Position numbers and translations under genes: made by a program. This document shows, piece by piece, positions 11,600-24,200 of a stretch of 64,000 bases of DNA. The DNA is from Sanderia malayensis (taxonomy: Eukaryota; Cnidaria; Scyphozoa; Semaeostomeae; Pelagiidae): positions 62,001-126,000 of the forward strand of contig RQOL01000824.1 in the NCBI GenBank assembly GCA_013076295.1, in the 5' to 3' direction. Positions within the stretch are counted from its first letter, which is position 1; each line of letters starts with the position of its first letter. The notes beneath the pieces are model-generated. The model made no database searches, had not been told where the DNA came from, and saw only the letters and a program-made list of their open reading frames with translations.

Positions 11600-11702
11600 A
11601 TGTTTTCCGATGTTTTCCATCATCAAGCAAAAATAAAAGAATGCAAATTAACATTAATACAAGCATGTAGATCAGAATTTAACGCATTACAGCATGAAAT
11701 AA
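11600..11702 (+). CDS. Putative small first exon, divergent from the SPCS1-like exons (left copy)
   Basis: The exon opens with ATG, encodes MFSDVFHHQAKIKECK then LIQACRSEFNALQHE, and ends at a GTATGT donor-like site. The right unit (42733-42835) has the same length and nearly the same peptide with only a few changes, so the frame is conserved. It starts about 130 bp from the SPCS1-like start in the opposite direction, suggesting a head-to-head pair. The protein is not recognised, and downstream exons were not found. Confidence 0.3.
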
Positions 11703-12110
11703 GTATGTAAGGGTTAGCATATATAATAACTAAAAAGTTCAAATCATGACATTTCTTATTATCATTCAAGTCTTTTCATCAGCGTAAACAAAAGTATAGA
11801 ATCAAAATCAAGTATTAAAATCAGTATAAACACCAGCATGGGTATAAGAATTAATATAAAGCAGAATAGCAAAAGCATTTAATTTAGCAATTTTTTACAT
11901 CAGCATAAAAATCGGAATAACCATCAGCATAGCTGTCCGCAAAATCAACCTTTCGAATAATGACAAAATATATGTAAATTAACATTATTATAAGCATTAA
12001 AATCAAAATGTAATCAATATCACAGGTATAAAAATTAACAAAAGTAACTCATTCATCAAACACAAAACCAAGTTTGGCATCAATTTGAACAAACCAGTGT
12101 CCAAATTGAG

Positions 12111-12364
12111 TTAAAATGCAGAATTCTGAGTTGCACCTTTGGACGATGTCTCGTAGATGGGATTCTCAAACGATGAAGTTAAAACTGGTTGTGGAGGCAG
12201 TGTCTCTTCTTCGTTGCTTGTAGCCGCATCGTACCCTGGATTCGTATACGATTTAAGGCTGACACTGTTGCCTATATCGGGATCTGCGTGCGTTTTGGTA
12301 TCCGGCGATGCAATTCTAGCCTTTGCCTGCCTTTTGCCAATGGAGTACCGCCTGTAAACCAATC
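12111..12364 (-). CDS. Copy A last exon: cytoplasmic tail with NPGY and FENPIY
   Basis: The exon follows a TTGTTAG acceptor in phase 1, directly after the membrane helix, and begins GLVYRRYS with a basic stop-transfer cluster. It encodes about 84 residues and ends NSAF-stop. NPGYD is encoded at 12231-12242 and FENPIY at 12153-12170. FxNPxY is the LDL-receptor-type internalisation and PTB-domain-binding motif, so an endocytic or signalling-adaptor role is inferred. Both motifs are unchanged in copy B. Confidence 0.8.
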
Positions 12365-12431
12365 CTAACAAAAAACAATTTGAAACCTGATCCACGTGTT
12401 AAGACCGATACTTCAAGTAATTGGAATTGGT

Positions 12432-12477
12432 GCCCACGACAGCTATGTAAATTACAGCCTTCAACTGGAAAGCTTGG
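12432..12477 (+). pseudogene. Inverted fragment of the giant exon inside the last intron (copy A, eroded)
   Basis: The plus-strand sequence GACAGCTATGTAAATTACAG and what follows encodes DSYVNYSLQLESL. This matches DSYVGYSLELESL, encoded on the minus strand in the giant exon near 16310-16350. The longer version of the same insertion is present in copy B at 43566-43693, so the insertion predates the duplication and has been shortened here. Confidence 0.75.
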
Positions 12478-13328
12478 AAATATGTATATGACCGATATGT
12501 TTTAGTAAATATACTAAAAATTGCTACCACAAAGGAATCTTCTAACAGACGCCTAGAGACAAATATTTTTATTAGGAACCTTTCAACATCAGTCATTTTT
12601 TTACAAAGGGCACCTTTATACCCGATGCGTCTATGCAACGTATAAAGTCATTGATCCCATGGGTGTCCGTTCTGTGGAAGTTCCATTCTTAAAATGCAAT
12701 AGGGAACAAACTCTTTTTTTTTAAGTTAAGCTATTTCTAATCTACCTTCTATGAAAAAGCAATTGCTTATATGTACTTTCACAAAAAGAAATCCTAAAAT
12801 CTACCCAGCTAGGCAGTTGGGTAGATAAAGTCTCACATTCAATCTACGCCAAAAGGTTTTTGTTTTGCATCATACAAATCAGTGTTTCAAAAACCGTTAA
12901 CTTTGTATTTGATTCCAAACAACAATGAAAAAGTCCCTGGGACATTGATCAAATTACAAGATAAACCTCAACCCGCAGTACCTTTTGTGAGGCTTATTCA
13001 ACCACCCATTCCCGTGAAATAATGTTGCTCTCTAAGACAAATCCCTCTGATCATTGTGCAAGAAGAGGTTTGTCGGTATTGTAAAGGATTGTCTTTCGAG
13101 ACAACATTGTTTGGAGGAAGAGGGGGTCTTTGTGTTTGAGACAACTTACGAAAATCGTAAATGTCCCAAGATTTTGTCCCATATTAGAAATGGTCGTCAG
13201 AGAAATATGAAAGTCAAAGATGCCAAAAGAGACTAGAATGTGTTTGAAAATACCACCAATTCATGGTCACATGGGTTTCTATCATATGAATGTTTCAGTC
13301 TGACACGTTAAACTAAGCAACTACTTAC

Positions 13329-13592
13329 CAATAACTATAACCAACAAGGCGATGCCACCAAAACATGCTCCTGTCAATACCCATACTTGTATTGTCTTTC
13401 CTTCTTGACGTGCTGTTTCCGGCTTTTTAAATTCAGAATCTGTTGTCGTTGCTTTTAAAGCTTGAGAAGTAGCTTTCTTCGTAACTTTTAGCTTAGTTAC
13501 ACTTTTACTGGTCGTTTTGGGTTTGGCAGAGTTGAGTGTGGATTCAGAAGCACCAGATGTGGTGGAAGTGGCAACAGTAGTAGTGGTTAATT
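13329..13592 (-). CDS. Copy A exon 18: Thr/Ser/Lys-rich stalk and transmembrane helix
   Basis: The exon encodes about 88 residues. A Thr/Ser/Lys-rich segment ([18 protein letters not shown]...) suited to O-glycosylation is followed by a hydrophobic helix, [19 protein letters not shown] (about 13330-13386). The helix continues into the basic tail exon. With the N-terminal signal peptide this gives type I topology. Confidence 0.85.
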
Positions 13593-13827
13593 CTACAAAA
13601 AAAGAAATATATCAGTCAATTGGAAGAGACTCTTCATCAAATTATAGTAATAAACTCTTCATCATTCTTAGCATTTCAATTATGTTCTATACTATGATAG
13701 TAATGTAAATTTAATATAGTGATGTTACGCAAAATATTCAAAAGCCAATACAGGTGGGCATGCTGTATGCCGCCCTGGACCGTTAACGTCTTGCATTGCA
13801 ACAAACAAAATAGAGATGAGTGATTAC

Positions 13828-13992
13828 CAGGTTTGAAGCAGTCGCCGTAATGTACACTCCCAGATGAGCGTGTTATAAACTTTTTGGGACATTTGACACA
13901 GTATTGTTGGCCTTGTTCTGTTTGATATGAATTCTTGGGACACAAACTGCAACCAGCACCATGATAATATCTCCTTCCAGCTGGGCAAATTT
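13828..13992 (-). CDS. Copy A exon 17: ephrin-receptor-like Cys domain
   Basis: This symmetric phase 1 exon of 165 bp encodes about 54 residues with the spacing CPAGRRYY...C-LCPKNSYQ...GQQYC-KCP...T...C. That pattern is typical of the GCC2/GCC3, or ephrin-receptor-like, Cys-rich module found close to the membrane in many animal receptors. Six Cys are present. Copy B (45138-45302) has the same length and is almost identical. Confidence 0.8.
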
Positions 13993-14234
13993 CTAAATAA
14001 AATTATTTAAAGACGAAAAGCGTCAATCAGATATACGAATCAGATCCCAGCTTTATACATCTTGACTCCTATTTAAAAGTTTTGTGGAAGAAAGGTTTAT
14101 TCCAATTTAAAGAGTTACAAAACGCGTTACAAAACAAAGACGTAACGTAATAGATTAGTTTCCCAAAAGACCTTTGATATAGATAGATAGATTTCGCAAT
14201 GGAGTTGACTACTAAAACCATTAATAAAGCTTAC

Positions 14235-17200
14235 CACATATGAATCCGTTAGAGCTTAGCGAGTAACCAGTTGGGCACTTTCCAGGCAATAGATCAACAT
14301 CCATCGTATCAGGCTTAACAGTGAAATTTGCATCACCAACACGCAACTGATCAGTGACGTTGTTGAACCCATAATATAGCCAGTATGACAAAAAGAACAG
14401 GCCCTTTCTTACTAGCACTATATCCTCTGAAATGGAAGACCAATCAGATGTGGCGGGCAGTAGGTGATCAAGATTTTGGGTTCTTAAATCGAATGAGACC
14501 ATTGCATTGTGGGTTGAAATCCGTGTGTAATGCAGATTGCTAAGACGATTTATTGATGTATTCATGAGTCTAGCTAAAGTGGCAGTTAAGTTCTCTTGAT
14601 CCATTTGGGACAGAGCAAATGGAACAGGAATGGCGGTTTCATTTTGTCCTGCATGTGAATGAATATCGAAACTCAATGTGACAGCCATCTCTGCAATTTT
14701 CGATTGAAGAACGTGCACTCTAGCTGGTCGGCTGTAGACAAAGCCTTGTTGATTCGAAGCCTTGCAGTAATAAAAGCCAGATTGATTGCTGCTTGTTGCA
14801 TTCAGCTTTAGAATATAACCATTTACAGGCAACAACGTAAGTTGTGACATGTTACTAAACGGTGCATAAAACCATGACAAAGTTGGTGGTGGTATTGCAG
14901 ATGCGTTGCACACAAGAATGATACGAGATAATGGTGACTTTAACGTCGTCTTTACGTCATTAGGATGTGTTATGATGCTCGGTTTTTCTTGATAAACAAC
15001 GTGCACTGTCTCTGTTGCAATTTTACCAAACTTATTCGCAACTTCGCAAGTGTAGTAGCCAGCATCCGAACTTTTAATATTTTTAAGCTCAAATCGCTGT
15101 TTTGCGGAAATTGACATTGGTTCTCCGTCCTTGCTCCAAACGAAAGTCTTTTTGTGAGGTTCGATAACGAGGCTAAAATTCAACACAATTGATTGGCCTT
15201 GGGTTACAATAACTTCCGATGGTAAATTTATTATTATGATTGGTGGAGTGTCACAATAGACATCACCCGGCCTAGACACTTCAAATGACTTCAAAATAAC
15301 TTGCGTCAGCATTTTCGTCTCGTTATGAGAAAGAGAATCATTGTTGAGCATGCGTTCGTAAGACATTCGCCAAACTGGAATGGCTTGTCTGCATAACTTT
15401 GCTAAATAGGATTGTTCAAACTCAACCAGTTCCGATACAGTATCAATCGATGCATGGACACAGTCGCGGAGCCCAGCGCAAGATGTGAAATTCTGCGATT
15501 TTGTGTAAATCTCCAAGTCTGTGATCACCCGGGTTCGTGCGCTAGGCCATGACAATGAATCATTTGATTTTCCTGAGGTTGTCATGTTCTCGTACAAACC
15601 GATGAGCCATTCTGTTGAGCAGTTTTCAGCCTTGATGCTTTGATTAAATTGATCAATAGTAATGTTGTCCTTGCACAATTTGCTGGATTGAATGCGTTCA
15701 TTGATATTCTCCAGGAAATTTCTTTTTGACTGAACAACATTTTCCATTTCTGTTGTCATATTTTCATGAAGAGAAACGCCTGCAGAAAATCCACTCAAAA
15801 CTTCAAGCAGATAGAATAAATTTTCTTCCATTGTGTTGCACTTTGATTTTGTCACATTCAGATCCAAATCTCCAATGGTGATAGTTTCTGTCACGTCATC
15901 GGCATTCAAAATTGATCTTCGCTTTCGCGCAGACTTTCCAAACAGAGTCTTTATGGCGTCATTTGTAGCGTCCAGTACACTTTCATTTGTATTCTTCAAA
16001 TGTATAATTGATGTAGTTAGCGATGTTTTCATATCTCCTCCCAAGATATCCATATCTAATGCAATTCTCATTGGAATCATACTGCCACGAGAAGCATAGA
16101 AAGCCCATCGTCCATTTGTAACTGAATAAGACCTCGAACCATATGTTTCTACACCTTTTACTGCTCTGAGCTCAAGTGCCAATACAGAACTTGTACTTGC
16201 AAGTGACTCTTTTGCTATATTCAAACTGTAATTGGCCTTTAATGACAATGACCTTGCAGCTATGTAATTCTGATAAGCGTTTTTTTTGTCTACTTCAACT
16301 AGCCTGACTTTTGTCTCCAAGCTTTCCAGTTCAAGGCTGTAGCCTACATAACTGTCATAAGCGGGTGCCAATTCCAACTCTTGGTTGATTCTTCTGCGCA
16401 AGTCCTTTCTAGTTGACAAACACTCGTTGCTTTTTGTTATACAATCCACATTGCTTTTATATCTCGAGCAATTGCTTGGGCGAGAACACAATCTGGCCGG
16501 CTTGAAGCCAGACCTGACATCCAGAGACACCTGTCCACACTCTGATTGTTTAAGGTACTCAGTTTTAACAGTCCTCACTGTAGTATAATTTGTAAAACTC
16601 TCAGTTTTTGGTTCCCAATATATGTCACATGTTTTATCGCATGATCCAAACCAGTGGTGAACAATTTCTATAGCCCAGGAAGCTCTCTTCAAGCCACCCA
16701 GCGAAGCTCCCATTCTACGATCAGTCATTTTTACAAAATCAGCAATGTCTTTGGCACCTCTGTTAAACGAGGATTTGAGCCCATTTCCCACAGTCTTAAA
16801 AAAATTTTTATACAGCGCTCGACGCTTTCGACGCATAAAGCCAGATGAACAATCCGTGTCGCAACGTGTCTTTGGTACTTGAATAGTGTAAGTTGCCTCT
16901 TCTTCTGATTGTTCGAAAACAATTTTCTTGTAGGGTATTTCCCTTAAAGTGCAATGGGTCGAGTTGACAATTATGTTGTTAGTATCGTAGCAAACAGAAC
17001 TGATACTGCCCTTCACACACTTATTTGCACAGATACGAGGCGCGCATTCTTCAAACTCGATTGTTAAGTTGGCAATAACACTGCCACGCCTTTTCAGCTC
17101 CGCTTTCAATATCGACATATAAAATTGGTATCGGTTACGAGTTCTGTTCAGTTTCCTCTTCAAACTCGCTTCCTCATGCAATATTGCCACGTAGTCTTGT

Positions 17201-18338
17201 TTCACTTCATGCAAATTCCTTACTGCTTCAATTTGTTGTTTGCTTGTCATGTTTACTGCTTTTGACAGTGCATCAATGCGCCTTTTAGTTTGATTTGCCG
17301 TCCTAGCAAGTTTGTTTTGCAAAAAGACATTCATTTGGCTGATTAAGTAAGAATTGCTACCCAATGACCCTCTGATTTTCATCAGCACATCTCCATCTGT
17401 CTTCAGTTTGGAAAGTCCAGCAAAGAACTGCATCTCGGCAATCGACGTATCTGGTAATGTGACATTGGCAGCAAATTTCAATGTATTATTGTACACCATC
17501 ACTTCAATTTGCTTTTCAGAGCCATAAATGGAGAGAGAAGCGTTAAACAATCCAGTTCCAGGACCAGTTTCGCTTGCAAAATACAAAATCCTGGTTTTTG
17601 AGGGAATTTTCAGCACACCAGCCAGAGTTCGTTCTTTTGTTGTCATCCCAATCACAAGCAACTCGTGGCCAACAACCTTATTTATACCGTAACAATGTTT
17701 CAATTGCAAGTTTGTTAGGCCATGGATGACATTGACGTTTGCACGAGGAAAGCATAAACCATCTAAGCACATTGTTGCACTAGTCAACACTGAATAAGAT
17801 CTGACTTTCTTTGATATAACCTCTCTTTGGAATTGCAACATCAAAGCATTGTGTGTTGTATCCATTGATGTCTGGAAACTATATGCCAATTGCTCAAATT
17901 GTGTCTTGCCTCGCATTGGGATGGATAAAATCTGGAACTTTCTTTCAATGCGGTTAATTGTATTTTTCAGTTCAATGTGCAAAGGAAGCATGCTTGGTCC
18001 GGCATTTCTTGAGCATAGAGTTACAAGTTGGTTAGACAGACGCCTAGCATCTTGCATATCTTTGACCACTGAAGAAGTATTTTGGTTAGAGAAATACTGG
18101 ACCAGAATATTGGAAAGTATCATGTCTAGAAACATGACCTGGTGTTGAATGCTTTGGAACTTTCTACATTGCTGACCATCCAAGATTTTTCCTCCAGTTT
18201 GCTGCATATATAAACTCAGAATGGCTTTTGAAAAAGGGCTGATTTGCACAATTTTACCAAGCTTAGACCCAACAGCGGTCTTCTTTGTTGAACTGATATC
18301 AATGATGTAATTGTTGGGACAGACGTCATTTTTTGATC
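14235..18338 (-). CDS. Copy A exon 16: giant extracellular exon, open throughout
   Basis: One exon of 4,104 bp (TTTCTAG acceptor, TGTG|GTAAGC donor, phase 1 to 1) has no stop despite the lesions elsewhere in copy A. From N to C it holds an unrecognised segment with many N-glycosylation sites; predicted heptad-like stretches (KRRIDALSKAVN...); a Cys-rich centre with a furin-type RKRR site (16813-16836); a second helical part with another furin-type site, ARKRRS (15913-15930); two Ig domains (about 15230-14990 and 14990-14720); a last segment resembling a SEA-like alpha/beta domain (weak); and a short EGF-like end ([14 protein letters not shown]). The first Ig lacks the B-strand Cys (VLNFSL) but keeps DAGYYTCEV. 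The second has both Cys. Confidence 0.85.
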
Positions 18339-18861
18339 CTAGAAATAATGCAATCAATGAAATAATAATTAATTAATATTTGCTTTGCTAATGTACCGCA
18401 AATGTTTAACCCTTCTCTCAATTAAACTCCATCTTCATTTAGGCCGCTGCCACGTTTTGAATGATGCCAAGTAATAAGTATTGAAAATTTGTTAATTTTG
18501 TACATTAAGCTAACATAATGCACTAAGTCGGGCCATGTGAGTCTCTGTCAACTTGACAAATTATTTTTTCATAAGAGCAGAAAAACCGGGTCTTTAAATG
18601 AGACATGTTAGATGCTCTGAAAACTGCGTAATAATCGACGTCAATAAAAATATGTTAGAAGGCTAATAATACACTGGCAAAAATGAAATCAAATGGCAAA
18701 AACCTAAAATTCCTCAGGGACGGAGCATTGCCATTATTTCACTGTTCTTAATGAAAATATATTAATTATTCATAATGGCATTACTAACAGCCTTTAAGTT
18801 TAGCTTAATGATGACCTTGAAGAAGTAACAAACTATTAAAAACTCAAATGTAGAATCTTAC

Positions 18862-18992
18862 CCTGTTCTTCAACTCTAACAATTCCCTTGCCATGCAAGA
18901 AGAGATTGAAAGCAGAAATGCTTTTAAGTTCGACAGAAGTCAGTCCAGCTGCTATTGTTTGTATGATGGGGGAGATCCCGCCAGAAAAGACC
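18862..18992 (-). pseudogene. Copy A exon 15 with 1-bp insertion
   Basis: The acceptor CCAG and donor CAGG|GTAAGA are intact, but the exon is 131 bp where copy B has 130 bp. The extra base lies in a TTTT run at 18958-18961, where B has TTT. It leads to a TAA a few codons later and a phase clash with the giant exon. The encoded piece ([25 protein letters not shown]) links the exon-14 domain to the giant exon. A homopolymer sequencing error cannot be ruled out from sequence alone. Confidence 0.75.
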
Positions 18993-19102
18993 TGGAATAC
19001 GCAGAAACATGCAGGATATGAAAATCTCTTCCATAAAGAATGTTAAAAAGTGTTAGTGGAAAAAAAAATTTAAATGATTAGAAAATGTTTTATTTCACTC
19101 AC

Positions 19103-20430
19103 ATTGCTATTGTTTGATAAAGTGAAATGAATATTGCCTGTTATATTGACAATGATGCTTGATGATCCATTTATTAAAGAAAGTTGATCTGAAAATGCAC
19201 CAGCACTTTCCAAACTTGAATAAACGCCATTTTCTGTAAATCTAATGCTCTTCATTTTACTAGACCAACCAGTTGATGTTTTGAAAACATTGCAGTATAG
19301 TTCCGATTGTAAAAATCCAATCACAATTTCACGCTCATTGAGGGATCCAAATATGCAAGTTTGCTTCCCAGAATCCAACACGAGCTTTTCTTCTGCCATG
19401 TGCAACGACAATCGTTGCCTTGTGACGTAAGCATGCCAGATAAGACTATTTGCGTCATTACCAAGCAACCTGCTACATTCGGGGTAATGATGCCTCAGCT
19501 TGGTATGGTTGTAAACATTGGCAATGAAATCAGTTGTTGTGAAGGAGTTTGTAGTCAGATTGGCAACGAGGTTGATCCAATACGGTGTGCGGCTATTAAC
19601 AGAGTCTGTCATTGTTTTTGAAAATGCATTCAATTCAACTACATCGGTTAAATCGCTTGATGAAGGAATCTTAGAAGAACACCTTTGACTGTTAGCCTCG
19701 TTGTCAGTTCCCAGTATCTTCGTAGTATCAAAGTTGTCATTTGAGTATTTCTGTGTAAATAAACCAAAATCCTTGTTCTCAATTGACCTTGCTGATACAT
19801 TGCTACCAATAATTGATGTTGGCATTACAAAACCTTGAATATCCATGACAACCACGCCATCTGTCCAATCATATTCGCTTGCTTTCTTCCACGGTGCGCT
19901 TGAATGAAACACAATCGATTTGTTTTGCGTATCTTTGATTTTCAATTTATCAGTGACGCAACAGCCTTGAATGAAAGTTCCCTTATCATCAATAATATTA
20001 TTGTTTGCCGTAAAATTATTGTATCCATCATCTCGTACGTAGATTAATCTTGTTTGAGGTTTCGCAAAAATATTCGCATTGGTTCCTGATAAACTGTAGC
20101 GAATTTAATGTAGGCCTTGTTGGTTAGATCGAACTGTGAATGTGACAGTGTTCGAGTCCGCTGTAAAGTTGAAGCTCGAAGGAGTGAATGTAACTCCATT
20201 GCTATTTGTGGTGATTTCTAGGCCTAATTGTTGCTCGGGCTTTGCAGTGATAACGAAGCTATATCTTTTGTTTATTTACAGCATTGGGAATTCTGGAATC
20301 TTTATAACTCCTCGGTTACATGTTTCTCCCTTGTATCCCGTGTTCTGGCAATCACACTTGTATTCAGTTTTGCTGATTTCCTGGCATATTCCTCCGTGCT
20401 GGCAAGGGTCTGATGTACAAATCTCTATTT
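19103..20430 (-). pseudogene. Copy A exon 14: EGF plus about 400-residue unknown domain, two premature stops
   Basis: The 1,328-bp exon is the same length as in copy B. It starts with an EGF ([16 protein letters not shown]), followed by beta-rich sequence ([34 protein letters not shown]) and a long globular region with several N-glycosylation sites. TAA replaces CAA at 20276-20278 and TTA at 20105-20107. Downstream of 20105 the frame stays open to the GTGAGT donor. Confidence 0.85.
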
Positions 20431-20533
20431 CTATATCAAGGAAACAAAATGAACCAATTATGCGCTTATTATGCTAATCGCTATGATCATGTTGGTTCTG
20501 ACAATCCTAGTATTGTCACAGAGTATTCCTTAC

Positions 20534-21205
20534 TTGCACAAGTGGTATTAGCATTATTCCAGAACATTCTGTTGTCTGCTGTTGCTCTGCAAGTCCGCTT
20601 AGGATTACCAGTTGCGTAGTAGCCTGGTATGCACTTAATTGTGCAGGAATCTTGATAATATGGTATGCATGGCAGGGTTATACCAGCATTCATCGGATGC
20701 ACCAGAGGATCGCACTTTTTCCCTGCAAAGAAGTAAAGTAACTGTTCTAATGTATTTTAATGTATATACCGCACAAATGTTATACTCAACGGTAATAATC
20801 TGATTACATTGCATATAATAAAATAAAATATACCATGTAATACACTTAGATATACAAAGATGTCAGTTAGTTTGTGAGTTTTTGGGCTTTCTTTGGCTAA
20901 CCTTTCTTTCTTTGTCTGATATAACTTGGATACATGAAGTATAAATGTAAATTGTAAATGGAAATCAAAGACTAGGGTAGCCAAAGCTGAATAACTGAAT
21001 GAAAATAAAACTAAGGCCTGATTCTACTCACTGTTGCAAGTTGTTATTGAACCACTCCATTTGTGATTGGGTAAGCAGCGACGAAGAGATGATCCTCGCA
21101 GTTCAAAACCAACAAAACATCCCAGTTGACATGTCTCATTTGTTTTACCAGTAAAACATGTTCCATTTCCATTGATAACAGGAGGCAATCGTATGCAAGG
21201 CAAAC
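20534..21205 (-). CDS. Copy A exons 12-13: two sushi (CCP) domains
   Basis: Exon 21032-21205 (174 bp) encodes [14 protein letters not shown]...[10 protein letters not shown]...C-P...W-SG...C. Exon 20534-20722 (189 bp) encodes CDPLVHPMNAGITLPC...[19 protein letters not shown]...W...C. Each has the four-Cys, Trp-containing sushi pattern and phase 1 borders. Sushi modules commonly bind glycans or complement-like ligands. The ligand here is unknown. Confidence 0.85.
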
Positions 21206-21295
21206 CTACAACAACGTGAAAACACGAATATGAAAATGGACATGCATAAGAAGAAATATGGGTACAAATATTATGAATATGAACATGCGTCTCAC

Positions 21296-24200
21296 CAGCA
21301 CACGACCTTCTATTGCTGTGAAGTCTGTAGCCATGTTGACATCTGCAAATGTAGCTACCAACTGTATTTAGGCATGAATGTTCAAATCCATGATTTCCAG
21401 AGCATTCGTCAATATCTAAAAATAACCATTCCAATATACTTTTACTTACGGTCAGCAAAATTATATTTTGACTATTATCATCAGGGATTACATTTAACTT
21501 TCACAAATTAGATTGAAACTAACCAGTGCATGTTTTTCCATCTTGAATGAGTTTGAATCCAGTTCGACAGCTGCATGAAAAAGATCCAAAATTATTGTGG
21601 CACAGTTGAGTACATCCAGCCAGAGTCACATTCGTTCCACTTGGTCCGATTTTGAATACGCTACATTCATCCACATCTACAATAACAAGCATGCTATTTC
21701 ATTTCAAGGTAGCTACAATGAGAAATAACAAACTCAGGTCGATGTTATTTCTTTAACACCGAGTGTACCCTATTGAACGCTTTTGCTTTAGAACGGCCTA
21801 ATAAATTCATAATCAAGTGTCGACAAATCTTTTTCAAAATTGTAAATTTGTTAACGTGCTAATGCAACGAAATTTTGCAAAGTGTTTCTGTTAAAAAATG
21901 TTGACTTCAATGCATGGATGAACATAGTGCAAATGAAACATACATCCCCTATACTTTTTTGCCATTAGCCTTCAATCTAAGCGATTTGGAACCATTTGAT
22001 GCAAAAAAGAACCGTAAAATACACTGTGAACGCCTTGACTGCAACGTTGAAGTTATGAAAGTTATGAAAAAGATTAAAGCTGAAATTAAAAACCGTTCCT
22101 GCAATAGACCCAGCAAATAAGCTCAAATGTTACCACCCTGGGCAGAGTTTTAGAAAATACCGTAAATCCTCGAGTAAGCCCCCGGGGGCCTATTTGCATA
22201 AACAAAATTTTACTCTGATTATTAATCAATACTAAGCAAATAAAAGCTATACGATGCAGCCAATCAATGAAGTTATTAGTTTAAACTTGCTGTTATTTGC
22301 AATACATTCACTAAACAACTTCAATGTCTCGATACTTCGACTCAATACCCTTGTAAATGATTATCAGGCTGGGGCTTATTCGAAAGTGGGGGCTTATTCT
22401 GCATTATGTGTGGTCTACTGCATTCGAAAATTTAATGGAGCAGTGGAAAAAGGCCATAAAATGATCAAAACTCGGAAGATGAAAAATTTCAACGTAGAAG
22501 CATTCCTGGCTGATGTTTCTGGCATGTGTTGGGAGCAAATGCTTACTGGAACAGATGACATAGATGTTCTTGTGAGCAGTTGGTCAAGCCTATTTTCCTT
22601 GATCATAGAGAAACATGCCCCAATGACTGTAATGCGTGTCTCAGAGAAGTATTGCCCCTGGATTGACCAGGACCTGAAGAAACTAATGCAGACCAGGGAT
22701 AAGCTGAAAAAGGCCGCAACCAAAAGAAAGTCCCAATTTCTTATGGACTCTTATAGACAGGTCCGTAATAAGGTCAATGTCCTAAATATCCAACTAAAGC
22801 AGCAGTACTATACCAATAAGATCTCTGCATGTCAAGGCAACATGAAAGAATCATGGAAGGCAATCAATGAACTCCTCAATAAGAGATCTAAGTCCAGCAA
22901 CATTGATAGCCTTAAGGAATCTGGCTCAGAAATTGTTCATAAAAAAGATATCTCTAATGCAATGAACAGTTTCTTTTGCTCAATAGGCAAGGATCTTGCT
23001 GACAAAATACATCCAGCCCCAAATCCCCTTCTTGCTGGTGACTTTGAAGTTAACAAACATAAGGCAAGATTCAATTTCAGGACAATTGAAGTGCAGGAGA
23101 TCAGGGGCGCATTTGCCACGGTTAAGACAGCAAAGAGTTTTGGGACTGACAGCATCTCTAGCTACTTTTTGAAGCTTGTGCTGCCTTTTATTGAAAACTC
23201 GCTAGCTTTCTTGTTTAATACATCTATTGAAACAAGTCGTTTTCCTCACTCATGGAAAGTTGCTAGAGTTACTCCAATTTTTAAAGATGGAGATAAGACT
23301 GACAAGTCTAACTATCGACCAATATCAGTCTTGCCTGTCATCTCAAGGCTCTTTGGAAAATTAGTAACAAATCAGCTCTACCAGTATATGAATGATAATG
23401 GTCACTTTTCATCTCGCCAATCCGGCTTTTTGCGCCTCCATTCAACTGTAACATGCTTACTTAAAAATACTGACGACTGGTATAATGGAATGGACCTTGG
23501 AAAGCTTGTGGGTCTGGTGTTCATTGACCTTAAAAAGGCCTTTGATACTGTTGATCATAACATTCTCTGCAAAAAGCTCGAGCTTTACGGCGTAAAGCAA
23601 CGTGAACTCTCTTGGTTTATATCGTACCTTTCCAACCGGAAGCAATTTTGCAGGGTTAATGGTGTGGATTCAAAAATTGGGGATATAGAAGTCGGTGTTC
23701 CACAAGGTTCATGTCTCGGCCCTCTTCTCTTCCTCATCTACATCAATGATCTCCCACAAGCTGTCCAAGATTCTACCGTGTCCATGTATGCTGATGACAC
23801 CAGTTTGGGCTACCAGTCTCACGATTTGACTCGGCTGACTGAGGCTATTAATAGCGACCTCAAAAAGCTGGATACTTGGCTGCAAGGCAACAAGCTTTCC
23901 CTGAATGTTTCGAAAACCCATTCTATGCTTATCTCTACCAAGCAGAAACAGAATATTCTCAAAAGTCAAAATAAAGACCTGGTTCTTAAAATTCGCGATA
24001 ATGAGCTTGATGTAGTCAAAAAGACAAAATATCTAGGTGTGCAAATTGACTGCTCCTTGAACTGGAAAGAACAAATCAAAGCAGTTTCTAGCAAGGTTTC
24101 AAGGGCAGTTGGCTTTTTAAGACATTCCAAATCTTTTCTCCCAAAAGAAACTTTACAGACTCTCTACAAAGGTATTGTGGAGCCCCACTTTCGATACTGT

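Noticed and set aside
15833..16099. Plus-strand open frames of 60-100 codons across the receptor exons (for example 15833-16099, 47135-47404)
   Set aside because: They are antisense shadows of the long minus-strand exons, with no start context or homology.
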